Of a stretch of 64,000 bases of DNA, positions 8,660 through 16,480 are shown one piece after another. The notes beneath the pieces were generated by a model. It was given only the letters and a program-made list of their open reading frames with translations. It did not search any database and was not told the DNA's origin. The DNA lies in assembly GCA_038208735.1 (NCBI GenBank), contig JBBQYL010000001.1, positions 1 to 64,000 on the forward strand, given 5' to 3'. Origin of the DNA: Scleromatobacter sp038208735. Lineage in GTDB: Bacteria > Pseudomonadota > Gammaproteobacteria > Burkholderiales > Burkholderiaceae_C. The position numbers and the translations under genes were made by a program. The number at the start of each line of letters is the position of its first letter. The first letter of the stretch is position 1.

Positions 8660-9394
8660 TCAGGCCTCGGGCGCCTGCAGCACAGGCCCCGGCCCGGCCG
8701 GCCGGCGCAGCAGCGCCAGGTGCAGCGTCTGCGTCAGCAGTTCGAGCGGATACACGGCATCCATCAGGTCGAACACCATGCGCCACTCCGCGAGCGTGCC
8801 GCGCCACCAGCCGATCTTCTCGGTCTTGCGCGACTGGGTGACGTCGCGCCAGTTCGCCACGGCTACCGGCAGGCGGGCGGCGATGATGCGCTTGTTCATG
8901 AACACCTCGATGCCGAAGCGGGGCAGGGCGTGGATCTCGTGCAGCACGTCGGCCAGCAGGCGCCGGTCCACCACGCGCTCGCCCGACACGAAGTCGATGC
9001 CGGCCCAGCGGAAGATGGCCAGGCTGTTGCGGCGCAGGCTCATGCTGACGGCGGCGCGGCCAGACAGCACCGGCAGCGCCAGGGCGTCGAGATCCTGGGC
9101 GCGCAGGCCCTTCAGGTCGGCGTCCAGCAGCATCAGCAGGTCGTGGCGCGCGGCGGCGACGCCGGTGGCGATGGCCTGGCTCTTGCCGCGGTTGCGCGCA
9201 TGCGTGAGAAGGCGCACGCGCGGGTGACGCGACACCACTGCGGCCGTGTCGTCGGTCGACCCGTCGTCGACGACGATCACCTCGGCCACCAGCGGGTGCG
9301 CTGCGGCCACCTCCAGCACCGCGCCGATGCGCGGGCCCTCGTTGAAGGCGCAGACGATGCAGGTGATGCGGGGCGTTGAGGCGAAGTGATCCAT
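8660..9394 (-). CDS. Family 2 glycosyltransferase
   Basis: The 244-residue protein has the GT-A start ITCIVCAFNEGPRIGAVLEV and the nucleotide-sugar motif VIVVDDGSTDDTA near residues 39-51, followed by a metal-binding DAD in LMLLDADLKGL. No transmembrane helices are present, so it probably works at the inner face of the cytoplasmic membrane. It resembles the dolichyl-phosphate-sugar-synthase-like group, but substrate cannot be told from sequence. It is divergent from lplT, whose upstream region carries Pho-box-like repeats pointing toward lplT. A single CTGTCAC half-site (9438-9444, minus strand) faces this gene. Confidence 0.85.
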   Translation of the reverse strand: MDHFASTPRITCIVCAFNEGPRIGAVLEVAAAHPLVAEVIVVDDGSTDDTAAVVSRHPRVRLLTHARNRGKSQAIATGVAAARHDLLMLLDADLKGLRAQDLDALALPVLSGRAAVSMSLRRNSLAIFRWAGIDFVSGERVVDRRLLADVLHEIHALPRFGIEVFMNKRIIAARLPVAVANWRDVTQSRKTEKIGWWRGTLAEWRMVFDLMDAVYPLELLTQTLHLALLRRPAGPGPVLQAPEA

Positions 9395-9450
9395 GCGCGG
9401 CCATCGAGTGGGGACTTGCTCACTATCGACGCGCTTCGTGACAGCGTCAC

Positions 9451-9471
9451 GGCATCGGCATCGGCATCGGC
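9451..9471 (+). repeat. Short hexamer repeat (GGCATC)3
   Basis: Three perfect GGCATC units and a partial fourth lie in the promoter gap between the family 2 glycosyltransferase and lplT. The tract is too short to be a strong phase-variation candidate. Confidence 0.6.
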
Positions 9472-9503
9472 GATCGCCTGTCGGAGGCGTGTCCGTGTCG
9501 CGC

Positions 9504-9532
9504 CTGTCGTCGCGGCGTCATCGAGATGTCAT
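9504..9532 (+). promoter_or_regulatory. Candidate PhoB box, three tandem repeats
   Basis: Three heptamers are spaced exactly 11 bases apart: CTGTCGT (9504-9510), GCGTCAT (9515-9521) and ATGTCAT (9526-9532), each separated by 4 bases. The enterobacterial Pho box is two CTGTCAY heptamers with a 4-base spacer; matches here are 6, 5 and 6 of 7. The array ends 56 bases before the lplT start codon and points toward it. Phosphate-starvation control of lplT is inferred; the consensus in this organism is not known. Confidence 0.5.
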
Positions 9533-9588
9533 GACCCCTTCACGCGCAGGCCCGAGGCTCGCAAGCTGTCTCCATCCTGTCTGCCGCG

Positions 9589-10842
9589 ATGCCCGCCTCC
9601 TTCCTGCTGCTGCTCGCGGCCCAGTTCATGTCGGCGCTGGCGGACAACGCGCTGCTCATCGTCACCATCGACCTGCTGCAACAGCGGGCGATGCCCGCGT
9701 GGCTCGCGCCGATGCTCAAGGGGGCCTTCATCGCGGCCTATGTGGTGCTCGCGCCGTTCGTCGGGCCGCTGGCCGATTCGCTTCCCAAGGCGCGGCTGAT
9801 GGCGTGGATGAACGCGGTCAAGATCGGCGGCGTCGCGGCACTGATCTTCGGCGTGCATCCGGTGGCGGCCTTCCTGGTGGTGGGACTCGGCGCCGCGGCC
9901 TATGCGCCGGCCAAGTACGGCCTGGCCACCGAGCTCGTGCGGCCCGACCAGCTGGTGGCGGCCAACGCCTGGATCGAGACGACAGCGGTGTGCGCGGTGC
10001 TGCTGGGCACCGGCCTGGGCGGATTCCTGGTCAGTCCGTGGCTGCTGGCGCACGCCGGCCACGGCGTGGCCGATGCGTTCACTCCCGTGCTGCCGTCGCT
10101 GGCGATCCTGCTGGGCGTCTACCTGCTCGCCGGCATCCTCAACCTGGGCGTGCCTGACAGCGGCGTGCGCCACGCCATCGCGTCCCTGCATCCCCGCGCG
10201 ATGGTGCGCGACTTCGTGCAGTCCAACCGCAGGCTGTGGCGCGATCCCGAGGGCGGGCTGTCGCTGGCCGTCACCACCATCTTCTGGGGCGTGGGCGCCA
10301 CGCTGCAGTTCGCCGTGCTGCGCTGGGCGCGCGAGAGCCTGCACCTGAGCCTGGACCGGGCCGCGTTCGTGCAGGCCGCGGTGGCGGTGGGCGTGATCGG
10401 CGGCGCCGTGGCGGCGGGTCGGTGGGTGCCGCTGGCGCACGCCAGGCGCATGCTGCATGCGGGCGTGCTGTTCGGCGTGCTGATGATCGCGGTGCCCTTC
10501 ATCACCGACCTGGCCCTGGCCGTGGCGGTACTGATCGGGGTGGGCGCCGTGGGCGGGCTGATGGTGGTGCCGCTGAACGCGCTGCTGCAGGATCGCGGCA
10601 ACGCGCTGCTGAGCGCGGGCCGGTCGATCGCGGTGCAGGGTGGCAACGAGAACGCCAGCGTGCTGGCATGCCTGGGCGTGTACTCCACGCTCGTGGCGTT
10701 CGACGTGCCGCTGGCCGCGCTGATGGCCGGCCTGGGCGTGTGCGTGGCGGCCGCGTTGACCGCGATCATCCTGCGCCAACGCGCGCGTGAGCGCCGCGCG
10801 CTCCTTCAGACCGACGAGTGGCGTGCGGGCGTGAACGCGTAG
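9589..10842 (+). CDS. lplT: Lysophospholipid transporter LplT (major facilitator superfamily)
   Basis: The 417-residue polytopic protein matches LplT, the inner-membrane flippase that brings lyso-phospholipids back from the periplasmic leaflet for re-acylation. Seen in sequence: the N-terminal helix ending AQFMSALADNALLIVTIDLL, the segment YAPAKYGLATELV and some 12 hydrophobic helices. In enterobacteria lplT is followed by the acyltransferase aas; here there is none, and the gene instead overlaps the end of a convergent glycosyltransferase gene by 37 bases. Candidate Pho boxes lie upstream. This context suggests a role in lipid remodelling rather than routine phosphatidylethanolamine repair. 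Confidence 0.88.
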   Translation: MPASFLLLLAAQFMSALADNALLIVTIDLLQQRAMPAWLAPMLKGAFIAAYVVLAPFVGPLADSLPKARLMAWMNAVKIGGVAALIFGVHPVAAFLVVGLGAAAYAPAKYGLATELVRPDQLVAANAWIETTAVCAVLLGTGLGGFLVSPWLLAHAGHGVADAFTPVLPSLAILLGVYLLAGILNLGVPDSGVRHAIASLHPRAMVRDFVQSNRRLWRDPEGGLSLAVTTIFWGVGATLQFAVLRWARESLHLSLDRAAFVQAAVAVGVIGGAVAAGRWVPLAHARRMLHAGVLFGVLMIAVPFITDLALAVAVLIGVGAVGGLMVVPLNALLQDRGNALLSAGRSIAVQGGNENASVLACLGVYSTLVAFDVPLAALMAGLGVCVAAALTAIILRQRARERRALLQTDEWRAGVNA

Positions 10843-12017
10843 CCGGCCACGGGCTCGACGCGGCGCATCACGCCGGCCATCACGCCTTCCACCTGCGCGG
10901 CGATGCTGTCCCAATCGAGCGGCAGCACGCTGGTGCGGGCGCGGGCGCCCAGCACGCGGCAGTTGCCGAGGTCGCTGGCGGTGCGTGCCGCCGTCGTCAC
11001 GAACGCGGCGTCGTCTTCGTAGGGCACGAGGGCGCCGTTCTCGCCGTGGCGGATCAGGCGTCCCGCGGCGGCGTAGTCGAACGCGACCACGGCCAGGCCG
11101 CTGGCCATGGCCTCGGTGGTGACGTTGCCGAAGGTCTCGGTGACGCTCGGAAACAGGAACAGGTCGGCCGACGCGTAGTGCGCCGCGAGGTCGTCGCCGC
11201 CGCGCTGGCCGGCGAAGATCGCGTCGGGGCAGTGCGCCTGCAGCTCTCTGCGCATCGGGCCGTCGCCCACCAGCACGAGGCGGGCGCGCGGCTGCTGGCG
11301 GCGGATCGCGTCGAACGCCGTCACCAGCGTCCTCAGGTTCTTCTCGGGCGCCAGCCGGCCTACGCAGGTGACCACCAGGTCGTTCGGCGCCGCGCCCCAG
11401 CGCGCGCGCAGCGCCTCGCTGCGGTGGGCGACGTCGAAGCGGCGCACGTCCACGCCGCGCGCCACCTGCGTCAGGTCGCGGAAGCCGGCGGCCTGCAGGT
11501 CGTCGTGCAGCGCCTGCGACGGCACCATCGTGCACTGTGTCGCGTTGTGGAAGCGGCGCAGGTAGGCCATGATCGGCCGGCGCAGGAAGCCGAAGCCGTA
11601 GTGCTTGCTGTAGGCGTGGAAGTTGGTGCGGAAGTCGGAGCATACCGGCAGGCCCAGCGCCCGGGCGGCCAGCAGCGCCGAGCGGCCCAGCGGGCCTTCG
11701 GTGGCGATGTGCACCACGTCGGGCCGCTGCTCGCGCCACAGCTTCACCAGCGCGCCCTTGCACGGCAGGCCCATGCGCAGGCCGGCGTAGTTGGGAATCG
11801 GCACGCCGCGCACCAGCACGTCGCCGCGGGCGTCGCCGGAGGCCGTGGGGGCCGAGTCGGCGGGCTGGCGCGGTCGCACCACCTGCACCGTGTGGTCGCG
11901 CTCGCGCAGGGCCTGCACGAGGCGCGCGATGGTCATCGACACGCCGTTGACCTCGGGCGGATAGGTCTCCGTCACGCAGGCGATTCGCAGGGGTCTGTGG
12001 CCGATGTCTGTTCTCAC
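10806..12017 (-). CDS. GT4-type glycosyltransferase (GT-B fold, MgtA/Agt-like)
   Basis: The N-terminal acceptor domain starts RIACVTETYPPEVNGVSMTI; the C-terminal donor domain has VGRLAPEKNLRTLV, LVLVGDGPMRRELQ and the E-x7-E region SVTETFGNVTTEAMASG. These are typical of glycosyltransferases such as GDP-mannose-dependent mannosyltransferases and glycolipid synthases. I chose the GTG at 12017 because GGAGG lies 8 bases upstream; a longer reading from 12071 adds an unconserved leader. The 403-residue enzyme is divergent from the Mpo1-like operon, and both promoters carry Pho-box-like sites. A membrane-lipid acceptor (diacylglycerol) is plausible by context only. Confidence 0.85.
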   Translation of the reverse strand: MRTDIGHRPLRIACVTETYPPEVNGVSMTIARLVQALRERDHTVQVVRPRQPADSAPTASGDARGDVLVRGVPIPNYAGLRMGLPCKGALVKLWREQRPDVVHIATEGPLGRSALLAARALGLPVCSDFRTNFHAYSKHYGFGFLRRPIMAYLRRFHNATQCTMVPSQALHDDLQAAGFRDLTQVARGVDVRRFDVAHRSEALRARWGAAPNDLVVTCVGRLAPEKNLRTLVTAFDAIRRQQPRARLVLVGDGPMRRELQAHCPDAIFAGQRGGDDLAAHYASADLFLFPSVTETFGNVTTEAMASGLAVVAFDYAAAGRLIRHGENGALVPYEDDAAFVTTAARTASDLGNCRVLGARARTSVLPLDWDSIAAQVEGVMAGVMRRVEPVAGYAFTPARHSSV

Positions 12018-12067
12018 GGAAGGCGCCTCCGAATCGTTGCGGTCGCGGTCGATGATGACCCGTGCTC

Positions 12068-12085
12068 GCAACAGATCGATGACAG
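12068..12085 (-). promoter_or_regulatory. Candidate PhoB box for the glycosyltransferase gene
   Basis: On the minus strand CTGTCAT (12085-12079, perfect) and CTGTTGC (12074-12068, 5 of 7) are separated by 4 bases. The site ends about 50 bases upstream of the GTG at 12017, similar to the spacing of the lplT array. Assigned by comparison with the CTGTCAY-N4-CTGTCAY consensus. Confidence 0.45.
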
Positions 12086-12133
12086 TTCCGAGTCAATTCA
12101 TGCCGTCGGCGGACACGGCGCTTTCATATTTGG

Positions 12134-12151
12134 CGGTCACCATCCTGTCAC
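12134..12151 (+). promoter_or_regulatory. Candidate PhoB box for the Mpo1-like/PLP/PSD operon
   Basis: CGGTCAC (12134-12140, 6 of 7) and CTGTCAC (12145-12151, 7 of 7) are separated by 4 bases on the plus strand, a 13 of 14 match to the Pho-box consensus. The site ends 44 bases before the GTG at 12196. It is back-to-back with the box of the divergent glycosyltransferase gene. Confidence 0.5.
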
Positions 12152-12195
12152 GCCGCGCCGGTCGTCGCCGCCGGCGAACTCCCCAGAGGAACCCC

Positions 12196-12810
12196 GTGAA
12201 CAACTTCATGCAAACCCTGCGCACGCTGCGGTGGGACGATCACCGCTTCTATCACCACAGCACCATCAACCAGAGCCTGCACTTCATCAGCGCGATCACG
12301 TTCTGCATCGCCTATGCGCTGCTGTTCGTCGACCCGGCCATCGCCGCCATCCTGGCGTGGACCGTATCGATGACCACGCGCCAGGCCGGCCACTTCTTCT
12401 TCGAGCCGCGCGGCTACGACGAGGTGAACCAGGTCTCCGACGCGTACAAGGAAGCGGTCAAGGCCGGCTACAACATCCGACGCAAGATCGTGTTGATGGC
12501 GATCTGGGTGGCGATTCCCGCCACGCTGTGGTTCGCCCCGTCGCTGGGTGGCCTGATCCAGCCGCACACCGACCTGCGCGGCTTCGTGCACGACGTGGGC
12601 ATCGCCTGGCTGTCGCTGGGCGCCGCGGGCCTGGCGGTGCGCGTGCTCCAGCTGTGCATCACACGCAACGCGACCGAAGGCCTGGCCTGGGGCTTCAAGA
12701 TCATCACGGATCCGTTCATGGACATCGCGCTGTACCACAAGGCCCCGCTGAAGCTGGTGCGCGGCCAGATGATCTCGTCGGTGTCGTCGCCGAGCGCGAC
12801 CGCGCACTGA
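12196..12810 (+). CDS. Mpo1-like (DUF962-like) membrane protein
   Basis: The 204-residue protein starts at a GTG with AGAGGA 5 bases upstream. It has about four membrane helices (near residues 30-57, 96-116, 128-150). The patterns HSTINQSLH (residues 21-29) and RQAGHFFFE (62-70) resemble the H-x3-N-x3-H and Q-x-x-G-H-x-x-x-E signatures of Mpo1/YGL010w-type proteins, iron-dependent dioxygenases that shorten 2-hydroxy fatty acids. The match is by motif only and the protein is diverged. It is the first gene of a four-gene operon and follows a candidate Pho box. Confidence 0.6.
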   Translation: MNNFMQTLRTLRWDDHRFYHHSTINQSLHFISAITFCIAYALLFVDPAIAAILAWTVSMTTRQAGHFFFEPRGYDEVNQVSDAYKEAVKAGYNIRRKIVLMAIWVAIPATLWFAPSLGGLIQPHTDLRGFVHDVGIAWLSLGAAGLAVRVLQLCITRNATEGLAWGFKIITDPFMDIALYHKAPLKLVRGQMISSVSSPSATAH

Positions 12811-12838
12811 GAAATCGACAACAGCCCGTCGCGCCCCC

Positions 12839-14497
12839 ATGGAACCCACCACCTTCGCCCTCTCCGCGTTGATGCTCGCCGCGTTGGCCGTCATGGCCCC
12901 GCGCGCCAAGCGTCGTCTCGAACTCTCGCGAGCCAAGCACGCCTCGCTGACCGGCCATTCGAAGATGGCCAAGCGAATCGCGGGCCTGCTGCCCGGCTAC
13001 GCCTACGACGAGGTGCGCTTCTTCGGCTCGGACGGCGCCCCGGCGGAGTTCCAGCAGCGGCGCCGCGCCGGCTTCGAGAAGCTGGCCACGCTGTATCGCG
13101 AACGCTTTCCGAAGAGCGCCGCGCTGACGGCCCAGGCCAGCACCGGCATCTCCGACCTGCAGTTCACCGGCAGCTACCGTGTTCCGTACCAGTACAGCCC
13201 GTATCTGCGCCAGCACCTGAAGACGGGCAGCTTCCTGCAGTCGTCCAGCGGCGTCACCGTCCAGGACCTGGACGGCAACCGCTTCCACGACCTCACCGGC
13301 TCGTACGGCGTCAACCTGTTCGGCTATGACTTCTACAAGGAGTGCATCGCCGAGGGCGCGCGTCGCGTCGCCGAACTGGGTCCCGTGCTGGGCGCGTATC
13401 ACCCGGTGCTGGTGGACAACGTGCGGCGCCTCCAGCGCATCTCCGGGCTGGACGAGGTGTCGTTCCACATGTCCGGCACCGAGGCCGTGATGCAGGCCGT
13501 GCGCCTGGCGCGCTATCACACGAGGAAGAAGTACCTGGTGCGCTTCTGCGGCGCCTATCACGGCTGGTGGGAGGACGTGCAGCCCGGACCCGGCAATCCG
13601 CTGCCCCCGCGCGAGACGTACACGCTGGAGGAGATGAAGGCCGGGACGCTGAAGGTGTTGCGCACTCGCCAGGACATCGCCTGCGTGCTGGTCAACCCGC
13701 TGCAGGCGCTGCATCCCAACGCCGCGGCGCCGGGTGACTCGTCGCTGGTAGATAGCGCGCGCCGCGCGAAGTTCGACCGTGCCGCGTACACCGAGTGGCT
13801 GAAGCAATTGCGACAGGTCTGCACCGAACGCGGCATCGTGCTGATCTTCGACGAGATATTCGTCGGCTTCCGGCTGGCGCCCGGCGGCGCGCAGGAGTAC
13901 TTCGGCGTCCAGGCCGACATGGTCACCTACGGCAAGTCGCTGGGTGGCGGGTTGCCGGTGGGCGTGGTGTGCGGCAGGCGCGAGCTGATGAAGCGCTTCC
14001 GCGAGGATCGCCCTGCCGACATCTGCTTCGCCCGCGGCACCTTCAACTCGCACCCGTACGTGATGGGCGCGATGAACGTGTTCCTCGAGCGCCTCGAGGG
14101 GGACGACGTCAAGGCCATGTACGACGGCGTCGACCAGCGCTGGAACGATCGAACGGCGCGCTTCAACGAGCGCCTGGAGGCGGCCGGCGTGCCGGTGCGC
14201 GCGGCCAACATCCAGTCGATCTGGATGGTGATGTACGAGCAGCCGTCGCGCTACAACTGGATGCTGCAGTTCTACCTTCGCGCCCACGGGCTGGCGCTCA
14301 GCTGGGTGGGGACAGGCCGGCTGATCTTCAGCCTGAACTACAGCGATGCCGACTTCGACGCGGTGATCGACCGCTTCGTCGCCGCGGCCGCCGAGATGCA
14401 AGGCGACGGCTGGTGGTGGAACGATCCCGCGCAGAGCAACCGCACCATCCGGCGCAGCCTGCTGCGCGAAATGCTGCATGAGCGGTTCAGCAGCTGA
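12839..14497 (+). CDS. Class III PLP-dependent aminotransferase-like enzyme (glutamate-1-semialdehyde aminomutase group)
   Basis: The 552-residue protein has a hydrophobic or amphipathic N-terminal segment (FALSALMLAALAVMAPRAKR) and then a full fold-type I PLP domain: SGTEAVMQAVRLAR (phosphate-binding), RFCGAYHGWW, IFDEIFVGFR and the Schiff-base lysine K366 in VTYGKSLGGGLPVG. Typical glutamate-1-semialdehyde aminomutases have about 430 residues, so this enzyme carries about 100 extra N-terminal residues and probably associates with the membrane. It is not hemL by context: the next genes are a phosphatidylserine-decarboxylase-like gene 18 bases on and a flippase-like gene. The substrate is unknown; an amino head group is a reasonable guess. 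Confidence 0.85.
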   Translation: MEPTTFALSALMLAALAVMAPRAKRRLELSRAKHASLTGHSKMAKRIAGLLPGYAYDEVRFFGSDGAPAEFQQRRRAGFEKLATLYRERFPKSAALTAQASTGISDLQFTGSYRVPYQYSPYLRQHLKTGSFLQSSSGVTVQDLDGNRFHDLTGSYGVNLFGYDFYKECIAEGARRVAELGPVLGAYHPVLVDNVRRLQRISGLDEVSFHMSGTEAVMQAVRLARYHTRKKYLVRFCGAYHGWWEDVQPGPGNPLPPRETYTLEEMKAGTLKVLRTRQDIACVLVNPLQALHPNAAAPGDSSLVDSARRAKFDRAAYTEWLKQLRQVCTERGIVLIFDEIFVGFRLAPGGAQEYFGVQADMVTYGKSLGGGLPVGVVCGRRELMKRFREDRPADICFARGTFNSHPYVMGAMNVFLERLEGDDVKAMYDGVDQRWNDRTARFNERLEAAGVPVRAANIQSIWMVMYEQPSRYNWMLQFYLRAHGLALSWVGTGRLIFSLNYSDADFDAVIDRFVAAAAEMQGDGWWWNDPAQSNRTIRRSLLREMLHERFSS

Positions 14498-14515
14498 GGA
14501 CCGCATCGAAAGCTC

Positions 14516-15427
14516 ATGAAAAAACATTTCCGCCGCCTGCTTGCACAGGAAGACCTGAACTTCCTGCTCACCAATCGCGTGCCCCGCATCGCATTGACGC
14601 ACTTCATGGGCAGGTTCAGCAAGATCCGCAACCCGCTCGTCAGCAAGGCGTCGATCGGCCTGTGGAAGCTGTTCACCGACCTCGACCTGAGCGACGCCCG
14701 CCACCGCGAGTTTCGCAGCATGCACGACTGCTTCACGCGCGAGCTGATGCCGGGCGCCCGCGCGATCGATCCCGATCCCGGCGTGCTGACGTCGCCCTGC
14801 GACGCCATCGTCGGCGCCTGCGGGCCGGTGGCGGGAAGCACCGTGTTCCAGGCCAAGGGCTTTCCGTATCGGTTGGAGGAGCTGTTCGGGCCGGGCACCG
14901 ACACCACGCCGTTCCGCGACGGCCGCTTCATCACGCTGCGGCTCACGTCGGCGATGTATCACCGCTTCCACGCGCCGCACGACTGCGACGTGAGCCACGT
15001 CAGCTACCTCAGCGGCGACACCTGGAACGTGAACCCGATCGCGCTGAAGCGGGTGGAGAAGCTGTTCTGCCGCAACGAGCGCGCCGTGCTGAGCGCGCGC
15101 CTGCGCCGAGGCAACTTTCCCATTGCCATCGTGCCGGTGGCCGCCATCCTCGTGGCCAGCATCCGGCTGCGCTTCACCGACGTGCTGCTGCACCTGAAGT
15201 ACCGCGGCCCCAACGAGATCCCGGTGCAGGCCCGCTTCTGCAAGGGCGAGGAGATGGGCGGCTTCCAGCACGGCTCCACCATCCTCCTGTTCGTGCCGCC
15301 GGGCTTCGAGTTCGTCGACGGCATCGACACCGGCGCGCGCATCCGCATGGGCCAGGCGCTGATGCACCTGCCCCCATTGCCGATCGCGGCCGATTCGTCG
15401 CGCGCGCTGGAACAGGTTCCCGCGTGA
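14516..15427 (+). CDS. Phosphatidylserine decarboxylase-like enzyme
   Basis: The 303-residue protein shows the PSD landmarks: SPCDAIV, the histidine motif YHRFHAPHD near residues 148-156, and the self-cleavage site HGST with Ser254, which would become the pyruvoyl group (GGFQHGSTILLFVPPGF). The more usual cleavage motif is LGST, so this belongs to a divergent branch. It may be a second PSD beside a canonical housekeeping copy elsewhere. It lies between the PLP enzyme and the UPF0104 membrane protein, with its TGA overlapping the next GTG, so it likely decarboxylates a serine-like or amino-acid head group made or handled by these neighbours. Confidence 0.87.
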   Translation: MKKHFRRLLAQEDLNFLLTNRVPRIALTHFMGRFSKIRNPLVSKASIGLWKLFTDLDLSDARHREFRSMHDCFTRELMPGARAIDPDPGVLTSPCDAIVGACGPVAGSTVFQAKGFPYRLEELFGPGTDTTPFRDGRFITLRLTSAMYHRFHAPHDCDVSHVSYLSGDTWNVNPIALKRVEKLFCRNERAVLSARLRRGNFPIAIVPVAAILVASIRLRFTDVLLHLKYRGPNEIPVQARFCKGEEMGGFQHGSTILLFVPPGFEFVDGIDTGARIRMGQALMHLPPLPIAADSSRALEQVPA

Positions 15428-16371
15428 CGCGTGCGGGAGCGGCCGCGCTCGCGCGCCGCGCGGGCGTGGCGCTCGCGTGCGTCGGGGTCGCCGTCGCGCT
15501 CGACTTCGTGCTGCGCGACCTCCGCCTGGCCGAGCTGCGCGCGGCGCTGGTGGATCAGCCGCCGATGCGCATCGTGGCGTGCCTCGCGCTCACCGCGGCG
15601 AGCTTCTGCTGCCTGGCGCTGTACGACCTGGTGGGCGTGCGCGTGGCGGCGCCCGGCCGGGTGCGTGCGCGCCTGGCCTTGCTGGCGGGCGCTTCGAGCG
15701 CTGCCATCGCCAACACGGTGGGCTTCCACGCGGTGTCGGGTTCGGCGGTGCGCGCGCACTTGTACCTGCCCGCCGGGCTGGGCGGTGGCGAGGTGGCGCG
15801 CGTCGTGTCGACGTCGTGGCTGTCGCTCGTGGCCGGCAACATGACGATGCTGGCGGGCGCCGAGCTGTTCCAGGCCGCCACCGGCGCCGATCCGGCCTGG
15901 CATGCGGCGCTGGGTGTCGCGCTGGAAGGGCTCCTGGTGACGTGGTTGTGGTGGCTGTCGCGCGGCCGGCGCGAGATCACGATGGGGCGGTGGCACCTGC
16001 CGATGCCATCGGCGTCGCTCGCGCTGCTGTTGATGGCGCTCGGCGCGGTCGAGAGCGGCACCGCCGTGGGCGCGCTGTACGTGCTGCTGCCGCCCGACCT
16101 GGCGCCGCCGTTCGACGTGTTCGCCGTGGGGTGCATCGCGGCCGTGATCCTGGGCGTGGTGTCGCACGCGCCGGGCGGGCTGGGCGTGTTCGAGGCGGGC
16201 ATGACGGCGATCCTCTCCGGCCGCGGGCGGCCCGACCTGCTGGCCGCGCTGCTGCTGTATCGCCTGCTCTACAACCTGCTGCCGTTCGCGTGCGCCGTAC
16301 TGGCGCTGGGCCTGCGTTCGGGCTGGCGGGCTTTGGTTGGCGTCACAAGGGCAGCGGCGCGTAACGCGTGA
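15424..16371 (+). CDS. UPF0104/lysylphosphatidylglycerol-synthase-TM-like membrane protein
   Basis: The 315-residue polytopic protein begins at a GTG inside the stop of the PSD-like gene (GTGA overlap). It has about 8 helices and the family hallmarks ANTVGFHAVSGSAVRA and VSHAPGGLGVFEAG, which are found in the flippase half of MprF and in YbhN-type proteins. No C-terminal aminoacyl-transferase domain is present, so it should move or present a lipid rather than make lysyl-PG. As the last gene of the Pho-boxed operon it may flip the lipid made by the preceding enzymes. Confidence 0.82.
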   Translation: MTRAGAAALARRAGVALACVGVAVALDFVLRDLRLAELRAALVDQPPMRIVACLALTAASFCCLALYDLVGVRVAAPGRVRARLALLAGASSAAIANTVGFHAVSGSAVRAHLYLPAGLGGGEVARVVSTSWLSLVAGNMTMLAGAELFQAATGADPAWHAALGVALEGLLVTWLWWLSRGRREITMGRWHLPMPSASLALLLMALGAVESGTAVGALYVLLPPDLAPPFDVFAVGCIAAVILGVVSHAPGGLGVFEAGMTAILSGRGRPDLLAALLLYRLLYNLLPFACAVLALGLRSGWRALVGVTRAAARNA

Positions 16372-16418
16372 GGCTGGGAGCCTGCCGGCGGGCGTGCCGG
16401 GGCGGCCCTCGCGCCGCC

Positions 16419-16446
16419 AAAAAAAACGGCCCCGCGAACGGGGCCG
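16419..16446 (-). terminator. Rho-independent terminator of the small secreted protein gene
   Basis: Read on the minus strand, an 8-bp stem (CGGCCCCG with CGGGGCCG, 16446-16439 and 16434-16427) with a 4-base loop is followed by eight T residues (A tract at 16426-16419). It lies 35 bases beyond the stop of the 63-residue gene. On the plus strand it lacks a T tract and would not obviously end the preceding operon. Confidence 0.85.
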
Positions 16447-16480
16447 AAACAGGACTTACAGAAATTCGGTCTGCGGTGGT

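Noticed and set aside
9451..9471. GGCATC repeat considered as the start of a CRISPR or phase-variable tract
   Set aside because: Only three units, no spacers and no gene-disrupting position.
12839..14497. Assignment of the PLP enzyme as hemL (glutamate-1-semialdehyde aminomutase)
   Set aside because: It is about 120 residues longer than HemL and lies among lipid genes; no tetrapyrrole gene is nearby.
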